Source: Pseudomonadota bacterium (GTDB lineage: Bacteria > Pseudomonadota > Gammaproteobacteria > Steroidobacterales > Steroidobacteraceae). Taken from it: DNA of 9,399 nucleotides. Made by a program: the position numbers and the translations under genes. Of the stretch, positions 1-6,574 are shown piece after piece; the first letter of the stretch is position 1; every line of letters begins with the position of its first letter. The notes under the pieces are model-generated. The model did not search any database. It worked only from the letters and a program-made list of their open reading frames with translations, and was not told the origin of the DNA. The stretch lies in contig JAKAFQ010000131.1 in NCBI GenBank assembly GCA_021817875.1, positions 1 to 9,399 on the forward strand. Reading direction: 5' to 3'.

Positions 1-1
1 G

Positions 2-1456
2 GTCAACTACTCCAATCCGGCCTATCCGTATCCCTCCCCGAGCAATGACGGCTTCGGGGGCAACGGCATTGGCCCGACGGGTCCCGGCCCGACCGGTCCC
101 GGGGTCCAGGAGCGCGACTACACCCGGCAGGTCAGCGAAGAGCTGCGCCTGGCCTCCACGGGGCACGGACCGCTGCAGTGGCTCGCCGGCTATTATTATC
201 AGGATCTGTTCTCCGACTGGGACATGTGGTCGATCAACCATCAGGCCGGGCCGATTGCCGACATCTACGTCGATTACATGCCGCAGACCATTCTGCAGAA
301 TGCCTTCTTCGGCAATATCTCCTGGGAGTTCCCGCACGGCCTGAAGGCCTCGGTCGGAGTACGCTGGTATCACTACTCGTACTCCCAGCGCAACACCGAG
401 TGGGGTGATTTCACCGTATATGGATTCAACAACCTGCTGAGCGGCGCGCCGACGGTCGCCGGGAACACCGCGCCGTTCAACACCAGCGCCGGCGGCAGCG
501 CCAGCGGCACCAATCCGCGCTTCAACCTGACCTGGCAGATCGACAGCGAGCACATGGTGTACCTGACGATCGCCAAGGGCTTCCGCCTGGGCGGCACCGA
601 CCAGCCGTTCGTCGGCTACAACCACCCGGAGACGCTCGCATCGTGCAACAGCCCGTCTTCGCTGGTCGATCTGCAGCAGTGCGGCCTGCAGTACAAGCTG
701 TCGGCCACCCCGACCCAGCCGGGCCACTACTACACCTCGCTCGCCAACTTCCCCAATGTCAATTCACAGGGCGTGCCGCAGTTCAACTCGGATCACGTCT
801 GGGATTACGAGATCGGCACCAAGAACGAGTTCTTCCAGCATCGCGCCCTGTTCAACCTCACGGCCTACTTCGAGCGCTGGATGGACCCGCAGATCTCGAC
901 GAACATCGCCGGCTTCGGCTTCACTGTGAACGGCGGAGACGCGAACATCTACGGCCTGGAGGCCGCGTTCCGCGCCCACCTCGGTTACGGCTTCGATTTC
1001 GCGACCGATTGGGGTTATACGCACAGCAAGTTCCTCACCAACAGCGCCATCGACGGCATCCCCGCGGGATACTCGGTGCCGGATACGCCCAAGGTCACCG
1101 GCTCGATGTCGCTCAATTACCATCACAGCCTGACGGACGACATGGGGGTCTTCGGCAACGCCACCTACAGCTATGTCGGCTCGCGGTACGATCTGCCGTA
1201 TGGCGTCACGGTGCTCCTCAACAACATCGGCCAGACTCAGCTCAATCTGCCGTCGTACGGGATTCTCGATCTGCGCGCCGGCCTGCGCACGGCCCGCTGG
1301 ACCGCGGCGATATTCGTCGACAACGCGCTCAACAAGCAGACGCTGCTCGATCCGCTGCCGCAGATCAACATCGCGATTCCGCAGTACACGCGCTATATCG
1401 TGAATCAGCCGGTCACGTACGGTCTCGACGTGAGCTATCAGTTCGGCGGGGAGTGA
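2..1456 (+). CDS. TonB-dependent outer-membrane receptor, C-terminal part (5' end outside window)
   Basis: The frame is open from base 2 to a TGA at 1454-1456 and gives 484 residues. Receptors of this family are usually 700-1000 residues, so the signal peptide, TonB box, plug and first barrel strands lie upstream. The visible part is barrel: an S-E-E-L-R-L-A-S segment (about residues 45-52), then LQWLAGYYYQD, IAKGFRLGG near base 571, an E-I-G-T-K-N-E-F segment near base 809, and a G-L-E segment near base 955. These are typical of the TonB-dependent receptors abundant in sphingomonads and Nevskiales-like bacteria. Such proteins import scarce ligands (siderophores, glycans, vitamins) using TonB-ExbBD energy; the substrate cannot be told here. 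The protein ends YQFGGE rather than in the usual terminal aromatic residue. A Gly-Pro-Thr repeat lies near the start of the visible part. It converges on the next gene and is probably unrelated to the pilus operon. Confidence 0.93.
   Translation, partial: VNYSNPAYPYPSPSNDGFGGNGIGPTGPGPTGPGVQERDYTRQVSEELRLASTGHGPLQWLAGYYYQDLFSDWDMWSINHQAGPIADIYVDYMPQTILQNAFFGNISWEFPHGLKASVGVRWYHYSYSQRNTEWGDFTVYGFNNLLSGAPTVAGNTAPFNTSAGGSASGTNPRFNLTWQIDSEHMVYLTIAKGFRLGGTDQPFVGYNHPETLASCNSPSSLVDLQQCGLQYKLSATPTQPGHYYTSLANFPNVNSQGVPQFNSDHVWDYEIGTKNEFFQHRALFNLTAYFERWMDPQISTNIAGFGFTVNGGDANIYGLEAAFRAHLGYGFDFATDWGYTHSKFLTNSAIDGIPAGYSVPDTPKVTGSMSLNYHHSLTDDMGVFGNATYSYVGSRYDLPYGVTVLLNNIGQTQLNLPSYGILDLRAGLRTARWTAAIFVDNALNKQTLLDPLPQINIAIPQYTRYIVNQPVTYGLDVSYQFGGE
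71..100 (+). repeat. 15-bp tandem repeat (two copies) in the receptor gene
   Basis: Two adjacent 15-base units (71-85 and 86-100) differ at one base. They encode a Gly-Pro-Thr-Gly-Pro pattern twice, followed by another Gly. The repeat is in frame and lies just before the conserved S-E-E-L-R-L motif, so it probably sits in a surface loop or periplasmic turn of the barrel. In-frame units like this can vary in copy number without breaking the gene. Confidence 0.6.
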
Positions 1457-1546
1457 TCACGCGCAGAAGGGGGCGGGGAGCGCCGGCGGGGCAGGGAGGC
1501 CCTCGCCGCGCCCTGCGGATGCTCGCACGCGCACCGTGAGGCAACA

Positions 1547-1570
1547 TCATGGCGCGAGACCGCGCCATGA
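1547..1570. terminator. Perfect 10-bp inverted repeat, possible bidirectional terminator
   Basis: TCATGGCGCG at 1547-1556 and CGCGCCATGA at 1561-1570 are exact reverse complements around a 4-base AGAC loop. The element lies between two converging genes, where a shared terminator is expected. Neither side has a T-run, so a classical intrinsic terminator is not shown. It could also be a protein-binding palindrome or an RNA-stabilising hairpin. Confidence 0.4.
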
Positions 1571-1593
1571 CGGAAGGGGGGGCGGACAGGATC

Positions 1594-1619
1594 CGCCAGC
1601 GGTCTGAATGCCGCTGGCG
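1594..1619. terminator. Perfect 9-bp inverted repeat just past the hypothetical gene
   Basis: CGCCAGCGG at 1594-1602 pairs with CCGCTGGCG at 1611-1619 around an 8-base loop. It begins eight bases beyond the stop codon of the minus-strand gene, the expected place for its transcript end. No T-run follows on the minus strand, so termination may be Rho-dependent or the hairpin may only protect the 3' end. It is 23 bases from the other hairpin in the same gap. Confidence 0.4.
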
Positions 1620-1626
1620 CTTCGCG

Positions 1627-2028
1627 CTAAAACGCGTTGAAGATGCTGCCCACCAGGTCGCTCGCCAGCCCGAAGCCCGCGCCCATGCCGAGGCCCGACA
1701 TGATGTTGCTCATGAACCCGCCACCGGTGCCCGCATAGGGCTGGGCGGCCCAGCCGCGGGTCTGGTAGGTCGGCTGGGGCTGGGCATTGAGGTGCGTCTC
1801 GAGCGAGTGGATGTACTCGGCCATCTGCTGGATGAGCGCCAGCGCGGACTGATTCTGCTGCTGGATCGCGACGGCCGCCTCGCGCAGGTCGAGCATCAGC
1901 TCGCGGGACAGCCCCGGGTCGGTGATTTTGGCCTGCAGCTTGTCGGCCAGCTGCTTGAAGCCCTGGCCGACCTCATTGGCCTGGTTCTGAAGCTGGAGAG
2001 CTTGATTTTCGGCGGTCTGATAATCCAT
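1627..2028 (-). CDS. Hypothetical protein, helical N-terminal half with Gly-rich tail
   Basis: I do not recognise this 133-residue protein. The start is set at 2028 because GGAG (2035-2038) lies six bases upstream. A longer frame to 2142 would add an Arg/Pro/Gly/Cys-rich extension that looks non-coding. Residues 1-83 are rich in Gln, Ala, Leu and charged residues, with no Pro except in one ITDPG turn near 36-40, so a long helix or helical hairpin is likely. A Pro/Gln/Tyr linker (84-100) follows, then a Gly/Met/Phe-rich tail (100-133, including GLGMGAGFGLASD) that could be membrane-active or an aggregation-prone oligomerisation segment. No signal peptide or lipobox is visible. It lies downstream of pilE on the same strand but 174 bases away, with its own promoter candidate, so membership of the pilus operon is doubtful. 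The coding call rests on the ribosome site, codon pattern and protein-like composition. Confidence 0.68.
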   Translation of the reverse strand: MDYQTAENQALQLQNQANEVGQGFKQLADKLQAKITDPGLSRELMLDLREAAVAIQQQNQSALALIQQMAEYIHSLETHLNAQPQPTYQTRGWAAQPYAGTGGGFMSNIMSGLGMGAGFGLASDLVGSIFNAF

Positions 2029-2034
2029 CGTGTG

Positions 2035-2038
2035 CTCC
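2035..2038 (-). promoter_or_regulatory. Ribosome binding site deciding the hypothetical gene start
   Basis: GGAG on the minus strand lies six bases before the ATG at 2028. It supports the 133-residue form over the 171-residue open frame starting at 2142. Confidence 0.6.
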
Positions 2039-2054
2039 GGTGAAAGTCCGCAGG

Positions 2055-2082
2055 TTCGACCCCGCGGCGGGGGATCAGTTCC
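2055..2082 (-). promoter_or_regulatory. Possible ECF-sigma (RpoE/AlgU-like) promoter of the hypothetical gene
   Basis: Read on the minus strand, GGAACTG (-35 side, 2076-2082) is followed by a 16-base spacer and TCGAA (-10 side, 2055-2059). The known AlgU/RpoE pattern is GAACTT, 16-17 bases, TCtgA or similar, so the -35 differs at one base and the spacing fits. Transcription would begin roughly 20-25 bases before the ATG at 2028, leaving a short leader with the GGAG site. No sigma-70 -35/-10 pair is visible in this gap. This is a motif match by eye only. Confidence 0.42.
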
Positions 2083-2202
2083 ACCTCGGGCGCAGGCGCA
2101 TTCTCCCCGGAGGCCGCTGCGTCCCGGCAGGCATACCGGCATCCCGAGGGCCTGCGTCCGTGCGCCGGGTCAGTGCCTTCGGGCCTGAGAGCGCCCCGGG
2201 GA

Positions 2203-2703
2203 TCACTGGGTGGCGTCCGGCCAGCAGGTGGCCGTGGTGTCCGTTCCCGTCGGGCTGGTCGAGCTCGTGGACCACTCCTTGCCGCTGCTGTCGACCCAGA
2301 AGGACTGACAGGAGGTGTCCTTCGCCTGATCGGTCCCCGCCACCACGGTCACGGCCAGCTCGAAATAGGGCGGATTCTGCGTGTTGTCCACGTTGTAGAC
2401 GTTGATCTGGTAGAACCCGCTGTCGAGCGTGACCGGCCAGGTACTGGTGCCATAGCCGAGCGCACTGGCGCTGTTCGTGTACTGGCTGTTGGTCGCGAAA
2501 TAGCGCTCCTCGCGGCTGGCGAGCTCGAGCAGCGCGTTGCGCGCCTCGGTGCGGCGGGCCTCGCGGACCTGGTTCAGATAGATCGGCATGGCGATCGCCG
2601 CCAGGATTCCGATCACCACCACGGTGATCATCAGCTCGATCAGGGTGAAGCCCCGCGTGCGCCGGGACGGCTGGGGGGACGCGGCGGGCTTTTCAGGTTT
2701 CAT
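2203..2703 (-). CDS. pilE: Type IV minor pilin PilE
   Basis: This 166-residue prepilin has a short basic leader followed by RGFTLIELMITVVVIGILAA. That is the type III (prepilin peptidase, PilD) site, with cleavage after Gly18, mature Phe1 and Glu5, then the hydrophobic N-terminal helix. The globular part ends with two Cys (132 and 160) bracketing a loop and a CW near the end, as in PilE-type minor pilins with a C-terminal disulfide. In Pseudomonas and Xanthomonadales PilE joins FimU, PilV, PilW and PilX in the priming complex below PilY1. It is the last gene of the operon. ATG at 2703 is preferred because AGGA (2712-2715) lies eight bases upstream; an in-frame ATG at 2712 would add three residues but starts one base after the pilY1 stop and has no separate ribosome site. 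The major pilin PilA is not in this window. No T-tailed terminator follows. Confidence 0.93.
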   Translation of the reverse strand: MKPEKPAASPQPSRRTRGFTLIELMITVVVIGILAAIAMPIYLNQVREARRTEARNALLELASREERYFATNSQYTNSASALGYGTSTWPVTLDSGFYQINVYNVDNTQNPPYFELAVTVVAGTDQAKDTSCQSFWVDSSGKEWSTSSTSPTGTDTTATCWPDATQ

Positions 2704-2711
2704 GGGGCTCA

Positions 2712-2715
2712 TCCT
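2712..2715 (-). promoter_or_regulatory. Ribosome binding site deciding the pilE start
   Basis: AGGA on the minus strand overlaps the pilY1 stop codon (TAG, 2716-2714) and lies eight bases before the ATG at 2703. It favours that start over the ATG at 2712 and suggests translational coupling of pilE to pilY1. Confidence 0.55.
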
Positions 2716-5700
2716 AGCGCAGCTGGACCCAGGTGAGCCGCGATCCGCTCACATCGTTCGGAGGCTCGATCGGCACCGGCGTCGCCGCTCCGCCGGTCAG
2801 GCTCTGATCGACGAGATAGGCCTTGGTGCCGCCGCCGCTCGAACTGGTGGTGGTGACCTCGGTGGGGCTGCCGCTCGCGTCGGTCTCGAAGGCGATCGTG
2901 TGCACATTGCCGTTGTTGACGAAGAAGCTGTTGGTCGTGCCGTTGGCCGTGCTGCTCACCGGCCCGCCGGTGAGCACATCGAGCGCATACAGCCAGCCCT
3001 GGTCCTTGCCGGCCGAACAGGCGAGCGGCGAGTCGATCCCCGGCAGGAAGGAGTTGAACACCACCGCGGTGCTGATGATCTCGGGGTTGAAGATCAACTG
3101 CTCGTTCGTGGTCTGGTTGTAGCCGCTGTTGCCGCCCGGCAGGTCGATGTACCAGCCGAACTGGTCGTTGCCGCTGCCGCAGAGCGTCGAGCCCGCCCAG
3201 CAGATGCTGGCCGGACTCGAGACCAGCCGATCACCGCTGCTCGAATCGATCGAAACGCTCTGCTGCTGCAGATTGGCGGCGCCGAGCGTGTAGGGTGAAG
3301 CGAGGCCGGCGGTGCCGGCGGCGCTCGTCGACAGCGAGGCGAACTGCGTCTGGTTGAGCGCGTTCCAGCCGCTCATGTTCCAGTCCCAGACGCCGTAGAA
3401 GGCCTGGGTTCCGCCCTGGTAGCGGGTCGCCGCCGAATTGGTCACCGGAAACTTCTCGCCGGTGCCGAAATACAGCATCAGCATGGTCGCGCCGGTCGGG
3501 CCGGTGACGAAGTCCGGCTGCACCAGCGTGGTGATCGGCTGCCCGGAGGGCGCCGTAAAGATCGGGCCGGGGCTCACGGCCCATTTCGACGCCGAATCGC
3601 TGGTCAGATCGAAGCGCCAGACGTTGCCGTTGACGTCGCCCGCATAGACGTAGTCGGTGATGTGATCGCCGTCCATGTCGACCGGGTAGACATAGGCGAT
3701 GCCATCGTTCTTGCCGGCCTGACCGGTGGACAGGTAGTACGTGGTGATGGCCGCCGTCGAGGGATCCACGGTCATGACATAGATGCCGGCGTCGCCGCTG
3801 GCGCTGTCGATGCCGTTGCCGAAAATGATGCCCCAGTCGCCGTTGTGCAGCCGCCGGATGACCGGCGTGCCGTAGGTGTCGCCGAGGTTCTGGCCGCAGC
3901 TGCTGACATTGACGCAGCTGAGGTTGGCCGGCGTCCAGTCACCGATCACCACGCTCGCCGCGTTCGATTCCGAGAATTTCGTCGGATCGGTGACGTCGAG
4001 CGCAAAGATCTCGGCACCGCCCGGGCCGCTGTTGCTGGCCGGATCCTGACCCTGGGATGCCGTGTTCGCCACGTAGTTCACGCCGTTTTCGCTGACGGTC
4101 GCGCCGGCGTTATAGGCCGTGGTGGCCGAATACGCCGTGGCGCACGCGGTGCCCGTCGCGCTGCACGCGCCCTGCGACGACCACGGCACCGCCGTATTGC
4201 CCGGCCCCACGCCGCTCACCAGCCAGGTGTGCCAGGCATTGCCGTAGTACAGATCTCCGCTGCCCGGGCTCGCGTCCGCGTAGAAATTGTGGCCGTACTG
4301 GGGATTGGAGAAGTCGATGCCGCTGTTCGTGGCGCTGTGGATGTACTGCAGCACGCTCTGCGGCATGTAGGCGAGCACCTCTTCGCCGGTGTTGGCCGTG
4401 CTGTCGTAGATCTGGCCGGTGCTGTCGAAGGCGCCCGCGGCAAAGCCGTGCAGCAGGCCGTCGTTGGCGCCCACGTAGACGACATTGAGCCGGGTGGCCT
4501 CGGCCGCCACATACTGTGTATAGCTCTGACCGGAATTCTCCGGCATGGTGGCTGAAGGATAGAGCTTGTCCTGCCAGGTCCCCGGGGTCTCATAGGCGGT
4601 GTAGATGGACTTCGACGGCGGACCGATCCAGGCGGGGCTCGAGTCGACGATGTCCCCGAGCACCGAGTCGCGGTCGCGGAACACTCCGCCGCCGCTCGGG
4701 GTGATCTCGTTGCTCCGGTCACCGCGCAGGTAATCCAGGCGCTCCGGGCCGACGGTGGTATCGTACGTGAGGCCCGAGCTGCCCTCGACGGAGTCGAGGT
4801 CGTCCTGCTCGGTGGTGCTCAGGCTCGACCACTCCAAGGGGACGCCCTGGGATCCCCCCCAGGTGAGCATGACGCGCTTGCTCGGCGCCTCGGCGGAGAT
4901 GGCGCCGGCCTGCCCGGTGGTCGGGCAGGTCGCCCCCGCGGCCACGCCGGTGAGCACGCAGGAGGCGTCCCAGTTCGCCGTCGGATCGATGGTGAGATTG
5001 CCCGAGCTGTCCGTCAACAGCGAGTTGGCGGTGAGCCGCCCGGTCCAATCCTCGGGGTCGTAGTAGCTGAAATACACCTGCGAGCCGTTCTGCACCTGGG
5101 CGGACTGCTCCTGGTTCGCCGTCGAGGAGCTCGCGGCCTGGCTGGCCGGCGTCGCCTTGAAGCACAGCAGCTCATGAATGTTCGAGCTGCCGCCGGTGGA
5201 GCCGGCGAAGCCGAAGCGCACCGTCGCCGGCAGCGGGCCGTTGTCGGCGGTGATGTCGTGATTGGCGATGACGCCGATCCACGAGCCGCCGTTGTAGCTG
5301 TACCAGAGGCTGAGCAGACCGTTTTCCGTGATCTGCAGGCGGTAGGTGATCGGGTCGGCCTTCTGACGGGAATACCCGCCGCTCGAATACTCGTTCGCGA
5401 TCTTGTTCGCTATCACCGTGTAGGCGTTGGGAATGGCCTGGTAATCGAGTATGCCCGCCGTGTTGCCGGCATTGCCGAGGGTGGTCGTGCCGGCTTTGGT
5501 CGGACTGGTGGCGTCGTCGTAGTTGTACAGCTCGCCGTGATAGCAGGTATTCCTGACCGCCACCATGGCATCGGTGGGATTGGAGGCGGTCACCTGGCCA
5601 TAGCTGCCGTATTGCACGCACAGGCCGCTTGCGGAATCGTAACTGCCGCCATAGACCTGACACGAGGTCGCGAGCGAGGCAGGGTAGTAGGGCAGGGTCG

Positions 5701-6559
5701 AGCTGCCCGGATCGGTGCCGTACGCCCCGTTGAGCGAGGTCCAGTTGATGCTGCCGGCGCCACGCAGTCCGATTCGGTTGGCGTACTGCCCGCCACCGCT
5801 TGCGGTGTTGTCGCCCATCGACTGCGGATTCGACACGCCGAGGGTATTGCTCGAGCCGTTGAGGAAGTTGCCGTATTCGTCGATGCCGAGGCCGATGTAG
5901 GCACCGATCATGCCGTGATAGTCCCGGTTCGTATTCGAGCAGGTGTACGCCAGGCTTCCGCCCCACGAGCCGATGTTCGGCTGCACGCTGCCGTCGATCA
6001 GGAAGAAGCTCATGCCGTCGGCGCCATCGTTCTGATGGGCCGATCCGGAGCTGCCATTGCCTCCGGAGTCGCCCCGATACGTGACCGTCTTGAAGGTGAT
6101 GTCCAGGCCCTGGGTGGTCGAGAAGCTGTCGGCGGAAATGATCGCGCCGTTCTCGCTGTGCCCGCCGCCGCCGGGATCATCGTAGCAGGCATGATTTCTG
6201 GAATTCATGCAGCCGTTGGTGAAGCGCAGCGCCCCTTCGCCGACCGGATCGAGCGCGGTCGAGGAGCCGAACGAGACGTAGCCGGAGGCGGTGCCGTTGT
6301 AGCCGCCGTCCAGCACCTCGTTGGAATTCTGCAGCTTGTAGTAGGCGCCGTCGGCGGTGCAGCCCGGTGGACTGCCGGGATCGGAGTCCGCGCTCGCCGT
6401 GCTCGCCGTCAGACACGCGCCGTTGAAAAAATACCAGGAGTTGTCCGTCTGGGTGCCGGTGAAGTCTTCCGATACGTTGATGTTGGCGCGCGCCACGGCG
6501 CCATGCAGGACCATGCACGTGACGGCAAGCGCAAAGAGCCATAGCCTGTTGCGAAGCAT
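2714..6559 (-). CDS. pilY1: PilY1/PilC type IV pilus tip adhesin with N-terminal L-type lectin domain
   Basis: The protein has 1281 residues with a Sec signal peptide (about 1-25, AVARA before the cut). Residues about 28-468 look like an L-type lectin: GADGMSFFLIDG (179-190), a W-G-G-S-L-A-Y strand, GLGIDEYGNF (223-232) resembling the metal-site loop, NRIGLRG, and a closing strand LPATVRFGFAGSTG (443-456) before IHEL. About residues 297-376 interrupt this fold with extra Cys. The PilC/PilY1 domain follows: LRGDRSNE (611-618), GDIVDSSPAW, RLNVVYVGANDG (690-701), then the propeller with the calcium loop DMDGDHITD (961-969) and YFGTGEKF (1030-1037). Residues about 807-846 resemble a CBM5/12 chitin-binding module. 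There is no von Willebrand A domain or DxSxS site, unlike Pseudomonas PilY1. By family, PilY1 caps the minor-pilin complex, controls extension and retraction, and adheres. GGAG (6567-6570) seven bases upstream supports the start. The sugar-binding role is inferred. Confidence 0.95.
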   Translation of the reverse strand: MLRNRLWLFALAVTCMVLHGAVARANINVSEDFTGTQTDNSWYFFNGACLTASTASADSDPGSPPGCTADGAYYKLQNSNEVLDGGYNGTASGYVSFGSSTALDPVGEGALRFTNGCMNSRNHACYDDPGGGGHSENGAIISADSFSTTQGLDITFKTVTYRGDSGGNGSSGSAHQNDGADGMSFFLIDGSVQPNIGSWGGSLAYTCSNTNRDYHGMIGAYIGLGIDEYGNFLNGSSNTLGVSNPQSMGDNTASGGGQYANRIGLRGAGSINWTSLNGAYGTDPGSSTLPYYPASLATSCQVYGGSYDSASGLCVQYGSYGQVTASNPTDAMVAVRNTCYHGELYNYDDATSPTKAGTTTLGNAGNTAGILDYQAIPNAYTVIANKIANEYSSGGYSRQKADPITYRLQITENGLLSLWYSYNGGSWIGVIANHDITADNGPLPATVRFGFAGSTGGSSNIHELLCFKATPASQAASSSTANQEQSAQVQNGSQVYFSYYDPEDWTGRLTANSLLTDSSGNLTIDPTANWDASCVLTGVAAGATCPTTGQAGAISAEAPSKRVMLTWGGSQGVPLEWSSLSTTEQDDLDSVEGSSGLTYDTTVGPERLDYLRGDRSNEITPSGGGVFRDRDSVLGDIVDSSPAWIGPPSKSIYTAYETPGTWQDKLYPSATMPENSGQSYTQYVAAEATRLNVVYVGANDGLLHGFAAGAFDSTGQIYDSTANTGEEVLAYMPQSVLQYIHSATNSGIDFSNPQYGHNFYADASPGSGDLYYGNAWHTWLVSGVGPGNTAVPWSSQGACSATGTACATAYSATTAYNAGATVSENGVNYVANTASQGQDPASNSGPGGAEIFALDVTDPTKFSESNAASVVIGDWTPANLSCVNVSSCGQNLGDTYGTPVIRRLHNGDWGIIFGNGIDSASGDAGIYVMTVDPSTAAITTYYLSTGQAGKNDGIAYVYPVDMDGDHITDYVYAGDVNGNVWRFDLTSDSASKWAVSPGPIFTAPSGQPITTLVQPDFVTGPTGATMLMLYFGTGEKFPVTNSAATRYQGGTQAFYGVWDWNMSGWNALNQTQFASLSTSAAGTAGLASPYTLGAANLQQQSVSIDSSSGDRLVSSPASICWAGSTLCGSGNDQFGWYIDLPGGNSGYNQTTNEQLIFNPEIISTAVVFNSFLPGIDSPLACSAGKDQGWLYALDVLTGGPVSSTANGTTNSFFVNNGNVHTIAFETDASGSPTEVTTTSSSGGGTKAYLVDQSLTGGAATPVPIEPPNDVSGSRLTWVQLR

Positions 6560-6566
6560 CGGTGTT

Positions 6567-6570
6567 CTCC
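6567..6570 (-). promoter_or_regulatory. Ribosome binding site of pilY1
   Basis: GGAG on the minus strand lies seven bases before the pilY1 ATG at 6559, inside the 15-base gap after pilX. It is clearly stronger than anything before pilV, pilW or pilX, which start within overlapping ATGA junctions and are probably translated by coupling. Confidence 0.6.
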
Positions 6571-6574
6571 GTGC

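Noticed and set aside
2049..2068. A tRNA T-arm-like string (GGTTCGACCCC) on the plus strand
   Set aside because: The bases on either side do not form the five-pair T-stem, and there is no anticodon or acceptor stem around it. The match comes from the ECF-type promoter candidate read on the other strand.
2029..2142. A 38-residue N-terminal extension of the hypothetical protein
   Set aside because: It covers the promoter candidate and the GGAG site, is rich in Arg, Pro, Gly and Cys unlike the rest, and has no ribosome site of its own.
5174..6544. A long plus-strand open frame opposite the lectin-encoding half of pilY1
   Set aside because: The product is a low-complexity Ala/Arg/Gly/Val protein without motifs, as expected of an antisense frame in GC-rich DNA. 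The minus strand has signal peptide, domains and ribosome site.
2714..6559. A von Willebrand A domain with MIDAS motif in PilY1
   Set aside because: No D-x-S-x-S motif with the matching downstream Thr and Asp was found in the N-terminal part; lectin-like motifs fill that region instead.
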